A DNA stretch of 7,836 nt from an uncultured Ruminococcus sp. (GTDB taxonomy: Bacteria > Bacillota > Clostridia > Oscillospirales > Acutalibacteraceae): the NCBI GenBank assembly GCA_937892835.1, contig CALBHM010000269.1, forward strand, positions 1-7,836. The letters are read 5' to 3'. Under the pieces are notes generated by a model that saw nothing but the letters and a program-made list of their open reading frames with translations, was not told where the DNA came from and did no database searches. Positions 1-6,826 of this stretch are shown one piece after another. The position numbers and the translations under genes were made by a program. Each line of letters begins with the position of its first letter. Position 1 is the stretch's first letter.

Positions 1-1674
1 CTTATCAGCCTGTGCACTGATTAGAGAGCTGCATTCCGTTTTCGTTATATACCCTGCTTCTTCAAGCTTTTGAGCTTTGCTGACGGCAGCGGAAATTTGC
101 TGGTCTGTCTGTTTGACGTAGGAATCATAGGTTGTCTTCAACAGCCAATTTTTCTTTTCGTCGTCATACGTTGCTTTGGTGACATAGTTTCCGCTGATTT
201 TCGATTCAACCTTGCCGGCAAGGATCGAAATCGTAGTGTCCTTCTGCACCTCGGTCGTGACCTTGCTCTCGATTTTCCCGTCAAGTCCGCTAAGCTCCGT
301 ATTTATAGCCTTGATCTGATCCGTTACGCCCTCAATCTGACCGTTAACAGTCTCTGTCTTTGCATATGTCGCTTCAAAAGATTCCGCAGTCACTTTTATC
401 TTCGCTTCAAGCCCTTTTTCAACGTCGGCTATCTCTGTTTCAAATCCGTCAACAGTCTGCGTCACCTTAGAATATTTTTCATCGGATTCCTTGACGAGGG
501 CGGTGATTCGATTGTTGATGTGGTCGACACTCAATTTAACCTTTTTCATATCGGACTTAACACTTCCGGCAAGGTTTCTGTCCGTCGCCGATGAATCCTG
601 TGTTCCTGCCTTAAAGGTTGAACGAATTCGTGATGCTGTGCTCATGCCGAGGACGTACGACATAATGTGTGTTCCGTCCTTTTTCTTAATTTGTATTCCG
701 TCGTTGATATCAAACAAATAATCGTCAATAAATTCCGTCAGCTCAAATGGATAAATCTGCATGCCCTTTATTATCGCAAAAACTTTCGGCGCAAGTGCTG
801 ATTTATCATTTTCTGCAAGAGCGTTGTCGTTAATCTTCCATTCATGCAAACCGTTTGTTTCAACGTCTGTATCATCCTGATAAACATATGCGTCATCGTA
901 ATCGGCATGGCCGAAAGAGACAGCATTAATCGGGCCGTACAAAGGTTCAGCTGATAGCGTTTTGTATTTGCGTTTATCTGCATATGATCCACTGGGATAG
1001 GTTTTTCCCGATTCGGTAACCGTGCTCTTATATGACGGCCTTGTAAACATAAGGCTTTGTCCATCACGAGATATTATCGGTATACATCCGCTTAACTCGG
1101 CAATCCATGCAATCACCTGTCTGTCGGTTGTGTCCTCGGGAGTGCCGACAGCCTCGGTAAATCGGTAAGAAATGATATTGGCCTTTGTTGCGGCGTTGAT
1201 TGACAATCCATGCTTTGCACAAATCTTTTCCGCTACGGTTGAAATAACTGTGTCGGCAGGGATAACACCATTACCGTATACATTTGCGAATGGAGAATCA
1301 AATAAACGTGTACGGTCTGTGCCTTTGAACTGGATTGTACGTTTGGTCGAATTATTCGTCACATCTTCGCCGTCAGCATAAAATAAACCCATTGGAACCC
1401 ACACCGTTTTTGTGTCGCTGATATCAAGTCCACGATAAACCTGAACCTCCTTACCGTTGAGGTTCAAGCTGCCGTCGAGGTTGTAAATCTCAAATTCACA
1501 CGTCTTTGCCGGAAAGCCGCCTATCATTTTCTCCGTCTCATGCGTAATTTTTGGAAATGAAACAAGGTGTTCTAATCCCGTATACGTTTTTCCGTCAACC
1601 ACAATCTTTGATCTCGGTTTTCGGATTATGCTGTCTTTTATATAAGTCAGATAATCTCCGCCCGGATTATACAT
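1..1674 (-). CDS. Tail hub / Tal-like protein with coiled-coil C-terminal part (runs off left edge)
   Basis: An open frame of 558 codons with no stop, continuing past the left edge. The ATG at 1674 follows AAGGAGG (1689-1683) with an eight-base spacer. A nearer ATG at 1681 opens only a four-codon frame. Residues ~1-365 look like a baseplate hub of the phage-tail endopeptidase/minor structural protein type: GLEHLVSFPKITHETEKM, CEFEIYNLDGSLNLNG, TIQFKGTDRTRLFDSPF, a domain with DTTDRQVIAWIAELSGCIP, then EPLYGPINAVSFGHADY and YPFELTEFIDDYLFDIND. From ~369 on it becomes helical and repetitive (SVKSDMKKVKLSVDHINNRI, DGFETEIADVEKGLEAKI, GQIEGVTDQIKAINTELSG), as in gp58-like tail fibres. It should form the trimeric tail tip and receptor-facing fibre. 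No protease motif can be confirmed in the visible part. It contains no TAG. Confidence 0.78.
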   Translation of the reverse strand, partial: MYNPGGDYLTYIKDSIIRKPRSKIVVDGKTYTGLEHLVSFPKITHETEKMIGGFPAKTCEFEIYNLDGSLNLNGKEVQVYRGLDISDTKTVWVPMGLFYADGEDVTNNSTKRTIQFKGTDRTRLFDSPFANVYGNGVIPADTVISTVAEKICAKHGLSINAATKANIISYRFTEAVGTPEDTTDRQVIAWIAELSGCIPIISRDGQSLMFTRPSYKSTVTESGKTYPSGSYADKRKYKTLSAEPLYGPINAVSFGHADYDDAYVYQDDTDVETNGLHEWKINDNALAENDKSALAPKVFAIIKGMQIYPFELTEFIDDYLFDINDGIQIKKKDGTHIMSYVLGMSTASRIRSTFKAGTQDSSATDRNLAGSVKSDMKKVKLSVDHINNRITALVKESDEKYSKVTQTVDGFETEIADVEKGLEAKIKVTAESFEATYAKTETVNGQIEGVTDQIKAINTELSGLDGKIESKVTTEVQKDTTISILAGKVESKISGNYVTKATYDDEKKNWLLKTTYDSYVKQTDQQISAAVSKAQKLEEAGYITKTECSSLISAQADK

Positions 1675-1687
1675 ATGTCATTCCTCC

Positions 1688-2068
1688 TTAAACCGGTATC
1701 GTCTGAATAAATCGCAATTCAAACGGCTCGACGATGAGCTCGCCGCTGTTCGTCATGTACTTTGTTTTTATTGCGTCCGAAACGGGATACATGGTTCGTG
1801 TGATCCTTGTTCCAGTGTGCAAATCATAATAATTGACCGTGCAGGTTTCATAATGTCTGACGGTCAGAATTGTTCTTATGTCGGCTTCGGTCAGCCCTTC
1901 ACCCTGAAAAGAAAGAGAGATTTTATCCCTCTCAGGTAAAACCTCTCTTATCATTACATTTTCATCGGTTGCGCCGCTGCCGTCACCGTCGGTCTGCGGA
2001 TATTCCCAGCTTATTTGATCGGCTTTGAGCTTAATAACTCCGTTGACCTATACTTCGTATTTATCCAT
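1688..2068 (-). CDS. Distal tail / baseplate protein (Dit position), with in-frame TAG at codon 7
   Basis: A small tail protein of 126 codons if the TAG at 2050-2048 is read: MDKYEV, TAG, VNGVIKLKADQISWEYPQTD, and so on. The remainder is beta-rich (DKISLSFQGEGLTEADIRTI, YETCTVNYYDLHTGTRITR, SGELIVEPFELRFIQTI). It sits between tape measure and hub, where the distal tail protein normally lies, but at this length it is shorter than classical Dit proteins and I recognise it by place more than by motif; 'small baseplate/tail protein' is the safer wording. An ATG at codon 39 (1954) opens an 88-residue frame, but it lacks a ribosome binding site and would remove the VNGV strand. It ends in TAA, which forms part of the AAGGAGG for the next gene. 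Confidence 0.6.
2048..2050 (-). other. In-frame TAG codon 7 of the distal tail gene
   Basis: Minus-strand codons read ATG GAT AAA TAC GAA GTA TAG GTC AAC GGA GTT. The frame continues unbroken from here to the TAA at 1688. The flanks (YEV and VNGV) look like one continuous beta strand with a single residue missing. Confidence 0.85.
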
Positions 2069-2076
2069 ATGCAACG

Positions 2077-2083
2077 CTCCTTT
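2077..2083 (-). promoter_or_regulatory. Ribosome binding site that fixes the distal tail protein start
   Basis: AAAGGAG (2083-2077) lies eight bases before the ATG at 2068, a near-ideal arrangement. It supports a start upstream of the in-frame TAG at 2050-2048. The next in-frame ATG, at 1954, has no comparable site. Confidence 0.8.
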
Positions 2084-4817
2084 ATATCTCAAGAAGAATA
2101 CGACCCTCGGCTATCTGAGCTTCATTGATCTGCTTAATGACCGTTCTTCCGTCGGGATATTTGATGAGCAGCTCAATTTGCAGCTTAACGGTCTGTATTC
2201 CGTTGTTTACGGCAGCGCCCATTTCCTGCATTGCAAGCTTGACCTGTTCCCTGATTTTCGATTCGGGAGTAACGATTTCGCCCTCTCGCTTGTTATCACC
2301 CACGACTGCAAGCGTCGGATTGTTGGCTTTGAGATAGCCGCCTGTTGCAAGCTTCGGGATAGACAACTCACGAATTAAGGAAATATTGACGCCCGGTATC
2401 TTATTGATAATGCCGATTGCCCTGTTGATTGACCGAATGAAACCGTTAATCGTGTTCTCGGCAAACGATATGATTGAATTAACAACCTTTTTAAATGCTC
2501 CGCCTATGGCATTACCTATGCTTGTGCCGATTGACGTAAACTTTGATTTGATTGTATTCCATATCCCACCGAAGAACGAACCGACACCCGAAAAGACGTT
2601 TTTAACGGCCTGCCATGCTTGGCTGAAAACATTTTGGAAGAACGTCTTAACGTTGTTGAAAATGTTGGTAATGCTCGTCCACAGATTTCGGAAGAAGTTT
2701 GCTATCGGGTCAATAACCGAGGTTTTGAACCAATTTGAAACCTTTTCCCATGTAGCCTTGATAACGTCCCATGCGGCAACAGCAGCTGCTTTGATTTCGT
2801 CCCAATGCTTAATACAAACAAGTATTATTGCAACAAGAGCAACAATTCCGGCTACTACAAAAGCTGCAGGATTCGCATTCATAACAGCATTAACAACTGT
2901 TTGTACTGCCGCATATGCTTTTTGTGCTGCAGAAATCGCTTTCGTTGCAATCTCATATGCTATAACACCGGCTGTAACCAGTCCTATCGCATATGCTACA
3001 CCCTCAAGAATTGGCTTTCCGTCAGTTTTCAGCCAATCAAGAACATCGTTGAAGGACGATAACTTATCATTAACGCTTTGCAATCCGCTTTCGGCACTCG
3101 GGACAAGACCCTCTATCAGATCAGCATACAGGTCAGCAATATATCCGATAATAATTGATATTATTTCAACTATATTACCGACAATATTCTGAATATTATT
3201 AAACAATTCGCTTCCGCCGTTATCCCAAATCTCCTTGAGCGCATCCGATATTCTCTTTGCGGCATTGGTGACTTTTTCAAAGCATTCCGTTATTGCCGAA
3301 GCAAACGATGCGCCTCTTTCACTCTGCCACCAATCGGAAATACATTTACCGACATCATCAACGATATACAAAACATTATTGATTACATCTGCAATGTTCT
3401 GAATAATCTTATCGCCTGTGGAAGCGTTTTTCCATGCCTTGGTAAATGCACCTGCCACATTGCCGACAGTATCAAAAATTCGTGTAACAATGCTCAAAAT
3501 AAGCTCAAGCGTTTGTTGAGCTGTGCCGTTATTCCAAATCTCCGCAAAGCTCAGCTTTATTGCTCCGCAAAAATCTTTGATTTTCTGAAAAGCAGAATGA
3601 ATAGAATCAACAAGAGGTTTGCCCTTACTGTTCCATGCTGCTACCAATGGGTCAAAGAAACTGCTCAGCTTTGCCGATGCGGAATCAAGGCTGTCGCTGA
3701 GTGCAGAGCTATAGCCAGAAGCAGCACCTGCACCTCCGCCTAAAGCACTGCCCACATCGGAACCACTGCCGCTGTCCGTATCGGTCTTACTCAGCGTGTT
3801 GATTTCGTCGTATGCAGCAAAGGCATTTTTGACCTTTTTTGCCGCCTTTTCCGCCGCTGTGCCCGTCGACATTATGTCGCTTGCGGCATCAACCGCCGAA
3901 CCCGAAAGCCCCGACATTGCCGCCCCCGCTCCGGCTGTGGCCGTTGCGACAGAGCCGCTGAACAGGCTCGCTATTGCACTTGCTGCCCTGTTTGCATACT
4001 CAATAAGCGTGTTAAGCTGCTTTAGCAGCGGTGTCAGTGCTGTAATCAACAGCTGACCGATGTTTGATTTCAGCGAATCAAAGTTTAGGGATAGTATTCG
4101 CACCTGATTCGCCCAGGAATCAGATGTTCGTGAAAAGTCACCCTGTGCATCGGCAGTTACGGATAGCAGATAGTTATACCGCAACAGTGCTTGATCTGCC
4201 TGTGACATCTTCTGATAAGCAGTAGTAATGCCTTTTGACATTGCGTAGGCTTCCAAATTAGCCACCGACATATTTATACCGAGCTGTTTCAAGGGTTCGG
4301 TTTCGCCCGAAATTCCCGATCTTATCTTTGTAAAAGCATCGTCAACATCAAGATTGTAGAACGACGCAAGGTCGCCGGCAAGTTCGGTTATTTTTTGCGA
4401 CATGTTCAGTGACGCATCTGTCGTCAAGCCCATTGACTTGAGCATTGCACCCATTGTGCCGCTGTATTGTTTTGCCGACAGCTCGGATATGCCGAATGCC
4501 GACGCTGTTGTTTTCGCCCACGCATTGATCTTGCTTGCTCCCTGACCGAATGTAACGTCAACAACGTTCTGCACTTCCGTCAGATCGGAACCGAGATCAA
4601 TGCATTCCTTTGAAAAGGCCGTTATCGCTTTAACCGAAAAAGCAGTTGCCGCCGCAACACCGATTTTCTTGAAAGCGCCTGTAAACGCCGACGAAATACC
4701 CGTAGCGGACTGTCCGCAGGTTTTCTGTGCCGACTTTGCCGCGGCAAAAACGTCCTTTTTAAATTGGTCTTTATTCAGCTGGAGCTAAAAAGTGAGCGTA
4801 CCTACATTTGTTCCCAT
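2082..4817 (-). CDS. Tail tape measure protein, with in-frame TAG at codon 11
   Basis: A TP901-type tape measure protein, 911 codons if the TAG at 4787-4785 is read. It sets tail length and is packed inside the tube. The start MGTNVGTLTF, then TAG, then LQLNKDQFKKDV is a typical tape measure N-terminus split by the amber codon. The core follows: CIDLGSDLTEVQNVVDVTFG, NMSQKITELAGDLASFYN, SGETEPLKQLGINMS, and the very typical GDFSRTSDSWANQVRIL. After an Ala/Gly/Ser-rich linker come long helices, a probable membrane helix near residues 650-670 (FVVAGIVALVAIILVCI), a Trp/Phe-rich repeat-like stretch (about 670-750: AAWDVIKATWEKVSNWF), and a C-terminal LATGGYLKAN…VVGDNKREGEIVTPE motif near residue 825. 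Without read-through or recoding only ten residues, or a form initiated at GTG 4574, would be made. Confidence 0.88.
4785..4787 (-). other. In-frame TAG codon 11 of the tape measure gene
   Basis: Minus-strand codons read …ACG CTC ACT TTT TAG CTC CAG CTG AAT AAA…. The frame is the same before and after and both sides look like tape measure sequence. No in-frame ATG, GTG or TTG follows until the GTG at 4574, so simple re-initiation cannot rescue the N-terminus. Confidence 0.85.
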
Positions 4818-4820
4818 TTT

Positions 4821-4828
4821 ATCACCCC
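4821..4828 (-). promoter_or_regulatory. Ribosome binding site that fixes the tape measure start
   Basis: GGGGTGAT on the minus strand ends three bases before the ATG at 4817 and overlaps the stop of the upstream gene. It supports initiation upstream of the in-frame TAG at 4787-4785. The first possible start after that TAG is a GTG at 4574 with no such site. Confidence 0.7.
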
Positions 4829-5151
4829 GCTAATGATTTCATCATCTGCTGGAACTGCTCAAGCGATATTGTAATCTGCGGCTTTTGGTTCTGAGAAGCC
4901 TTAAACTTCTGCCATTCCGAGCGGATTTTCTTTTCCTGCACCGTCATACGTTCAATCGTTTCACGGTCGGTTTCCGCCCTTATCCTCACAGCCTCACCGA
5001 GAGGTGTATCGCCCATAATTCCAACAAGTAATTTTCTGTATTCCGAGACCGAAATATCTTCCTGCATCAATCGTATTCCGTACTGTTTGGCAAAGCTTGA
5101 AATAATCAAGGCTTCGTCAAAATCTTCATCGTAATACGATTCTTCGGTCAG
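4822..5151 (-). CDS. Tail assembly chaperone, frameshift extension (lambda T / Gp15-like)
   Basis: This is the -1 frame continuation of the chaperone gene: 109 residues beginning LTEESYYDEDFDEALI, giving a fusion of about 215 residues. It carries the pattern I associate with the C-terminal chaperone domain: SFAKQYGIRL, then an 'SEYRKLLVGIMGDTPLG' block, then 'IRAETDRETIERM', 'EKKIRSEWQKF', and a glutamine-rich end (LEQFQQMMKSLAG). The only early independent start in this frame is a TTG at 5109 with no convincing ribosome binding site, and it would lose the conserved-looking acidic start. Frameshifting is therefore the better explanation. The T-like extension is expected to bind the tape measure protein. 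Its last codons (GCG GGG TGA) form the ribosome binding site for the tape measure gene. Confidence 0.82.
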   Translation of the reverse strand: MTEESYYDEDFDEALIISSFAKQYGIRLMQEDISVSEYRKLLVGIMGDTPLGEAVRIRAETDRETIERMTVQEKKIRSEWQKFKASQNQKPQITISLEQFQQMMKSLAG

Positions 5152-5468
5152 TTTTTTCTTTCTCTTGCCGCCTTTTTGAGTTCGTCGTAGTCCTCACCTG
5201 TAATAGCGGACATGATAAAGAATGTGAGATTTGTAAAATCGAGGACGGAAAGGTCCTTGTTGTTGAGGATTTCGTCGGCATTCTCCTTGCCGAGAGCCAG
5301 TCTGATGATTTCCTCGTCCTTATCAATAATGCTGTCGTCACTCTGAACAGCTTCAATCTTCTTCCATGTAGAACGGCGATCGTCAACCGTATAGAGCTTA
5401 TCGCCGATTTTAAGTGACGGGTGATTGTCGCCCGAAAGAATTGCGCCCTTTGTATCAATGATTTTCAT
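5148..5468 (-). CDS. Tail assembly chaperone, short form (lambda gpG analogue)
   Basis: A protein of 106 residues starting MKIIDTKGAILSG. Tail assembly chaperones coat the tape measure protein and recruit tube subunits; they are made as a short and a frameshift-extended form. The sequence shows an N-terminal strand region (SLKIGDKLYTVDDR), a central acidic helix (KDEEIIRLALGKENADEI) and a terminal helical block (SVLDFTNLTFFIMSAITGED). The short form ends …RERKN and TGA. The last sense codons before the stop are AGA AAA AAC, which contain the slippery heptamer A_AAA_AAC. The gene lies between tail tube and tape measure, the conserved place of this pair. Expected to be the more abundant of the two products. 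Confidence 0.8.
   Translation of the reverse strand: MKIIDTKGAILSGDNHPSLKIGDKLYTVDDRRSTWKKIEAVQSDDSIIDKDEEIIRLALGKENADEILNNKDLSVLDFTNLTFFIMSAITGEDYDELKKAARERKN
5151..5157 (-). promoter_or_regulatory. Programmed -1 frameshift site A_AAA_AAC
   Basis: On the minus strand the zero-frame codons are AGA AAA AAC TGA, so the heptamer AAAAAAC is in the exact X_XXY_YYZ register for tandem slippage. The zero-frame stop follows at once. The -1 frame continues CTG ACC GAA GAA… with no stop for 109 codons and enters the second chaperone domain. This is the arrangement known for lambda G/GT and many siphoviruses. Confidence 0.88.
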
Positions 5469-5483
5469 AAAAAAAACTCCTTT
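5469..5483 (-). promoter_or_regulatory. Ribosome binding site with an eight-U spacer for the chaperone gene
   Basis: AAAGGAG (5483-5477) lies before the ATG at 5468. The whole spacer is a run of eight T residues. The site fixes the start of the chaperone gene. The homopolymer spacer is unusual among the starts in this window. Confidence 0.7.
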
Positions 5484-5494
5484 AAAATATAATC

Positions 5495-5516
5495 GGGGAC
5501 AAGTTACCCTGCCCCC
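5495..5516 (-). terminator. GC-rich hairpin between tail tube and chaperone genes (possible attenuator)
   Basis: Read on the minus strand, GGGGGCA (5516-5510) can pair with TGTCCCC (5501-5495) as a seven-base stem with one G·U pair and an eight-base loop. It is followed by GATTATATTTT, a weak U-rich stretch. It fills the largest gap in the operon, directly after the stop of the highly expressed tube gene. A partial terminator or an mRNA-stabilising 3' hairpin would fit the need for far more tube than chaperone. The U tract is imperfect, so full termination is unlikely. Confidence 0.4.
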
Positions 5517-5524
5517 CTTGTTTT

Positions 5525-6043
5525 TTAGTTAGATTCCGTTTCGGAATCGACAGTTCCGCTCTCATCGATTGAGCTTGTACCTGCTGACGCCGTATATGTC
5601 GGCTTACCGTCGGATACAAGGTCAACCTCAAGCGGTGCAACATTTGTTGAATCCGCACCCGCAACGCTCTTTACCTGAATTACACACGGTACAACAAGAG
5701 TGTCACCGTTCGGGAATGTAATTTTATATGTGGAATTACACGCCTGACCGTTTGTCCATGCCTTGCTTGCAATATAATCGTTGCCAGGGTCGCCGATATT
5801 TCTCTTGCCCGACATTGATATCGTAATAGACTTAGCTGTCGCAAGTGCTCTCTGCCAGCCCTTAGCCTCCAACGGATTCCATGTTTCAACCCCTGTGTCA
5901 ACGGATATTGACGCTGATTCCATATCGGCAATGGTAACATAATCACTATTTGACGGATTTGTTGCACGTGAACTTACTGAACTTTTATCAATTTTAAAGT
6001 CCATTTCGTTTACAGGAAATACGCCTTTAAATTCTGTAGCCAT
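5525..6043 (-). CDS. Major tail tube protein
   Basis: A protein of 172 residues starting MATEFKGVFPV. The frame also contains a TTG at 6049, but that is only one base from the AAAGGTG ribosome binding site, whereas the ATG at 6043 has seven bases of spacing. The sequence is almost all beta-type: NEMDFKIDKSSVS, DYVTIADMESASISVD, ATAKSITISMSGKRN, STYKITFPNGDTLVVPCVI, and APLEVDLVSDGKPTY, the usual closing strand of siphovirus tube subunits. These polymerise into the tail tube around the tape measure. The last ~23 residues are a low-complexity Ser/Thr/Glu tail (SSIDESGTVDSETESN) that looks disordered. It may be all that remains of, or stands in for, the C-terminal Ig-like domain of some relatives. 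It ends in TAA. Confidence 0.85.
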   Translation of the reverse strand: MATEFKGVFPVNEMDFKIDKSSVSSRATNPSNSDYVTIADMESASISVDTGVETWNPLEAKGWQRALATAKSITISMSGKRNIGDPGNDYIASKAWTNGQACNSTYKITFPNGDTLVVPCVIQVKSVAGADSTNVAPLEVDLVSDGKPTYTASAGTSSIDESGTVDSETESN

Positions 6044-6045
6044 AA

Positions 6046-6444
6046 TCAATCACCTTTCTTTGTAATATATAAATCAAATTCAAGCGAATTTTCACATATA
6101 CCCTGATCATCGGTACCCAAATCAATGGGTGCGTCATACGGCGATATAACGAAAACACGCTCATTATTAAGGTCAAATGTTTTCTCGTCAAAGAAATCGT
6201 AAATCTCTTTGGCTTTCTCTGCCGCCGCCTCGTAATTCTTGCCGAAGCGCAGCAAAATTGAAATCGGCAGCACGGTATATGACCTGTTACCTTTGCCGCC
6301 GATCGTGTTAATTTTCGGACGTGAAACCTTTGAATGATAAAAGCACACTGCCCGTTCCTTGTTCTTGTCAATCTTTCCGACGGAGATGCTTTCTTTCCAC
6401 GGAAAATCCGACTTGAAATAATCTCTCAAATCCGAAAGTGTCAT
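6046..6444 (-). CDS. Minor capsid / tail terminator protein (Minor_capsid_3-like)
   Basis: A protein of 132 residues. The ATG at 6444 is placed by a strong ribosome binding site (GGAGGAT) that lies inside the last codons of the previous gene. The sequence has an N-terminal helix (MTLSDLRDYFKSDFPWKES), a strand pair with KAVCFY-type residues (ERAVCFYHSK), 'YTVLPISILLRFGKNYEAA' followed by a long helix, and a late 'LGTDDQGICENSLEFDLYI' strand. This pattern matches tail-terminator-fold proteins that cap the tail tube at the head. It sits just before the tail tube gene, as expected. The final KKGD codons and TGA carry the ribosome binding site for the tube gene. The family call is inferred from pattern and gene order. 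Confidence 0.7.
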   Translation of the reverse strand: MTLSDLRDYFKSDFPWKESISVGKIDKNKERAVCFYHSKVSRPKINTIGGKGNRSYTVLPISILLRFGKNYEAAAEKAKEIYDFFDEKTFDLNNERVFVISPYDAPIDLGTDDQGICENSLEFDLYITKKGD

Positions 6445-6445
6445 T

Positions 6446-6826
6446 TTATCCTCCTAAACGTTTCATTCCGCTGTGCATTCGTTTTTCAAATTCCCGCTGT
6501 GCAAAATCCTGTTTTTCTCCCGTTATATACGGTTCAAACCATTTGCCACCTGCTTTGGCGTTATCATCATGGCTGAAATTATATTCTGGATGAAAATATA
6601 AACGCCTTGCATACGGTGTATCGGATACAATGCTGACCTTGAAATCCTTTGCCTGGCTTTTATCAACGAAAGTAGAACGGTTTTGAAGCGCTCCGGTCTT
6701 AAACGGCATTGTTTGAGACTGTTGAACATCCGTTTTTATGGCATCCGCCGTTTTTACAAGAGCCTGCGCCGCAATATCCTCTATTGCCGCCAAATTTCTG
6801 TGGTTGATTTTCACCTTAACGTTCAA
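6446..6826 (-). CDS. Minor capsid protein (Minor_capsid_2-like, gp10-type)
   Basis: A protein of 126 residues with the pattern of the second minor capsid family: an N-terminal amphipathic helix, then MPFKTGALQNRS, then TPYARRLYFHPEYNFSH, then AGGKWFEPYITGEKQDFA. The 'tGaL-S' and 'YA--LYfHPEyNF' blocks are what I recognise. Such proteins act at the head-tail joint (HK97 gp10 / SPP1 gp16-17 region). The start appears to be TTG at 6826: the upstream gene's TGA lies immediately before it in the same frame, so no earlier start is possible, and GAGGTG lies six bases upstream. The final codons (…RLGG, TAA) contain AGGAGG, the ribosome binding site of the next gene. Confidence 0.75.
   Translation of the reverse strand: MNVKVKINHRNLAAIEDIAAQALVKTADAIKTDVQQSQTMPFKTGALQNRSTFVDKSQAKDFKVSIVSDTPYARRLYFHPEYNFSHDDNAKAGGKWFEPYITGEKQDFAQREFEKRMHSGMKRLGG

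Noticed and set aside
70..594. 174-codon open frame on the plus strand
   Set aside because: It lies opposite the uninterrupted hub/fibre gene. The Cys/Phe-rich product has no family features and no ribosome binding site.
1688..1954. 88-residue distal tail protein starting at ATG 1954
   Set aside because: There is no ribosome binding site there. The same frame extends upstream to an ATG with an ideal site, interrupted only by one TAG.
2386..3192. 268-codon open frame on the plus strand
   Set aside because: It is fully antisense to the tape measure gene. The translation is Ala/Thr/Ile-rich mirror sequence with no recognisable domain and no ribosome binding site, as expected opposite an Ala-rich helical protein.
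4775..4787. Hairpin AGCTCCAGCT at the tape measure TAG as a read-through signal
   Set aside because: The repeated AGCT palindrome leaves only two bases between arms, too few for a loop, so no stable structure is formed.
5126..5458. 110-codon minus-strand frame overlapping the chaperone gene
   Set aside because: It is an Arg/Ser-rich off-frame shadow of the chaperone gene. The real -1 continuation is in the other frame.
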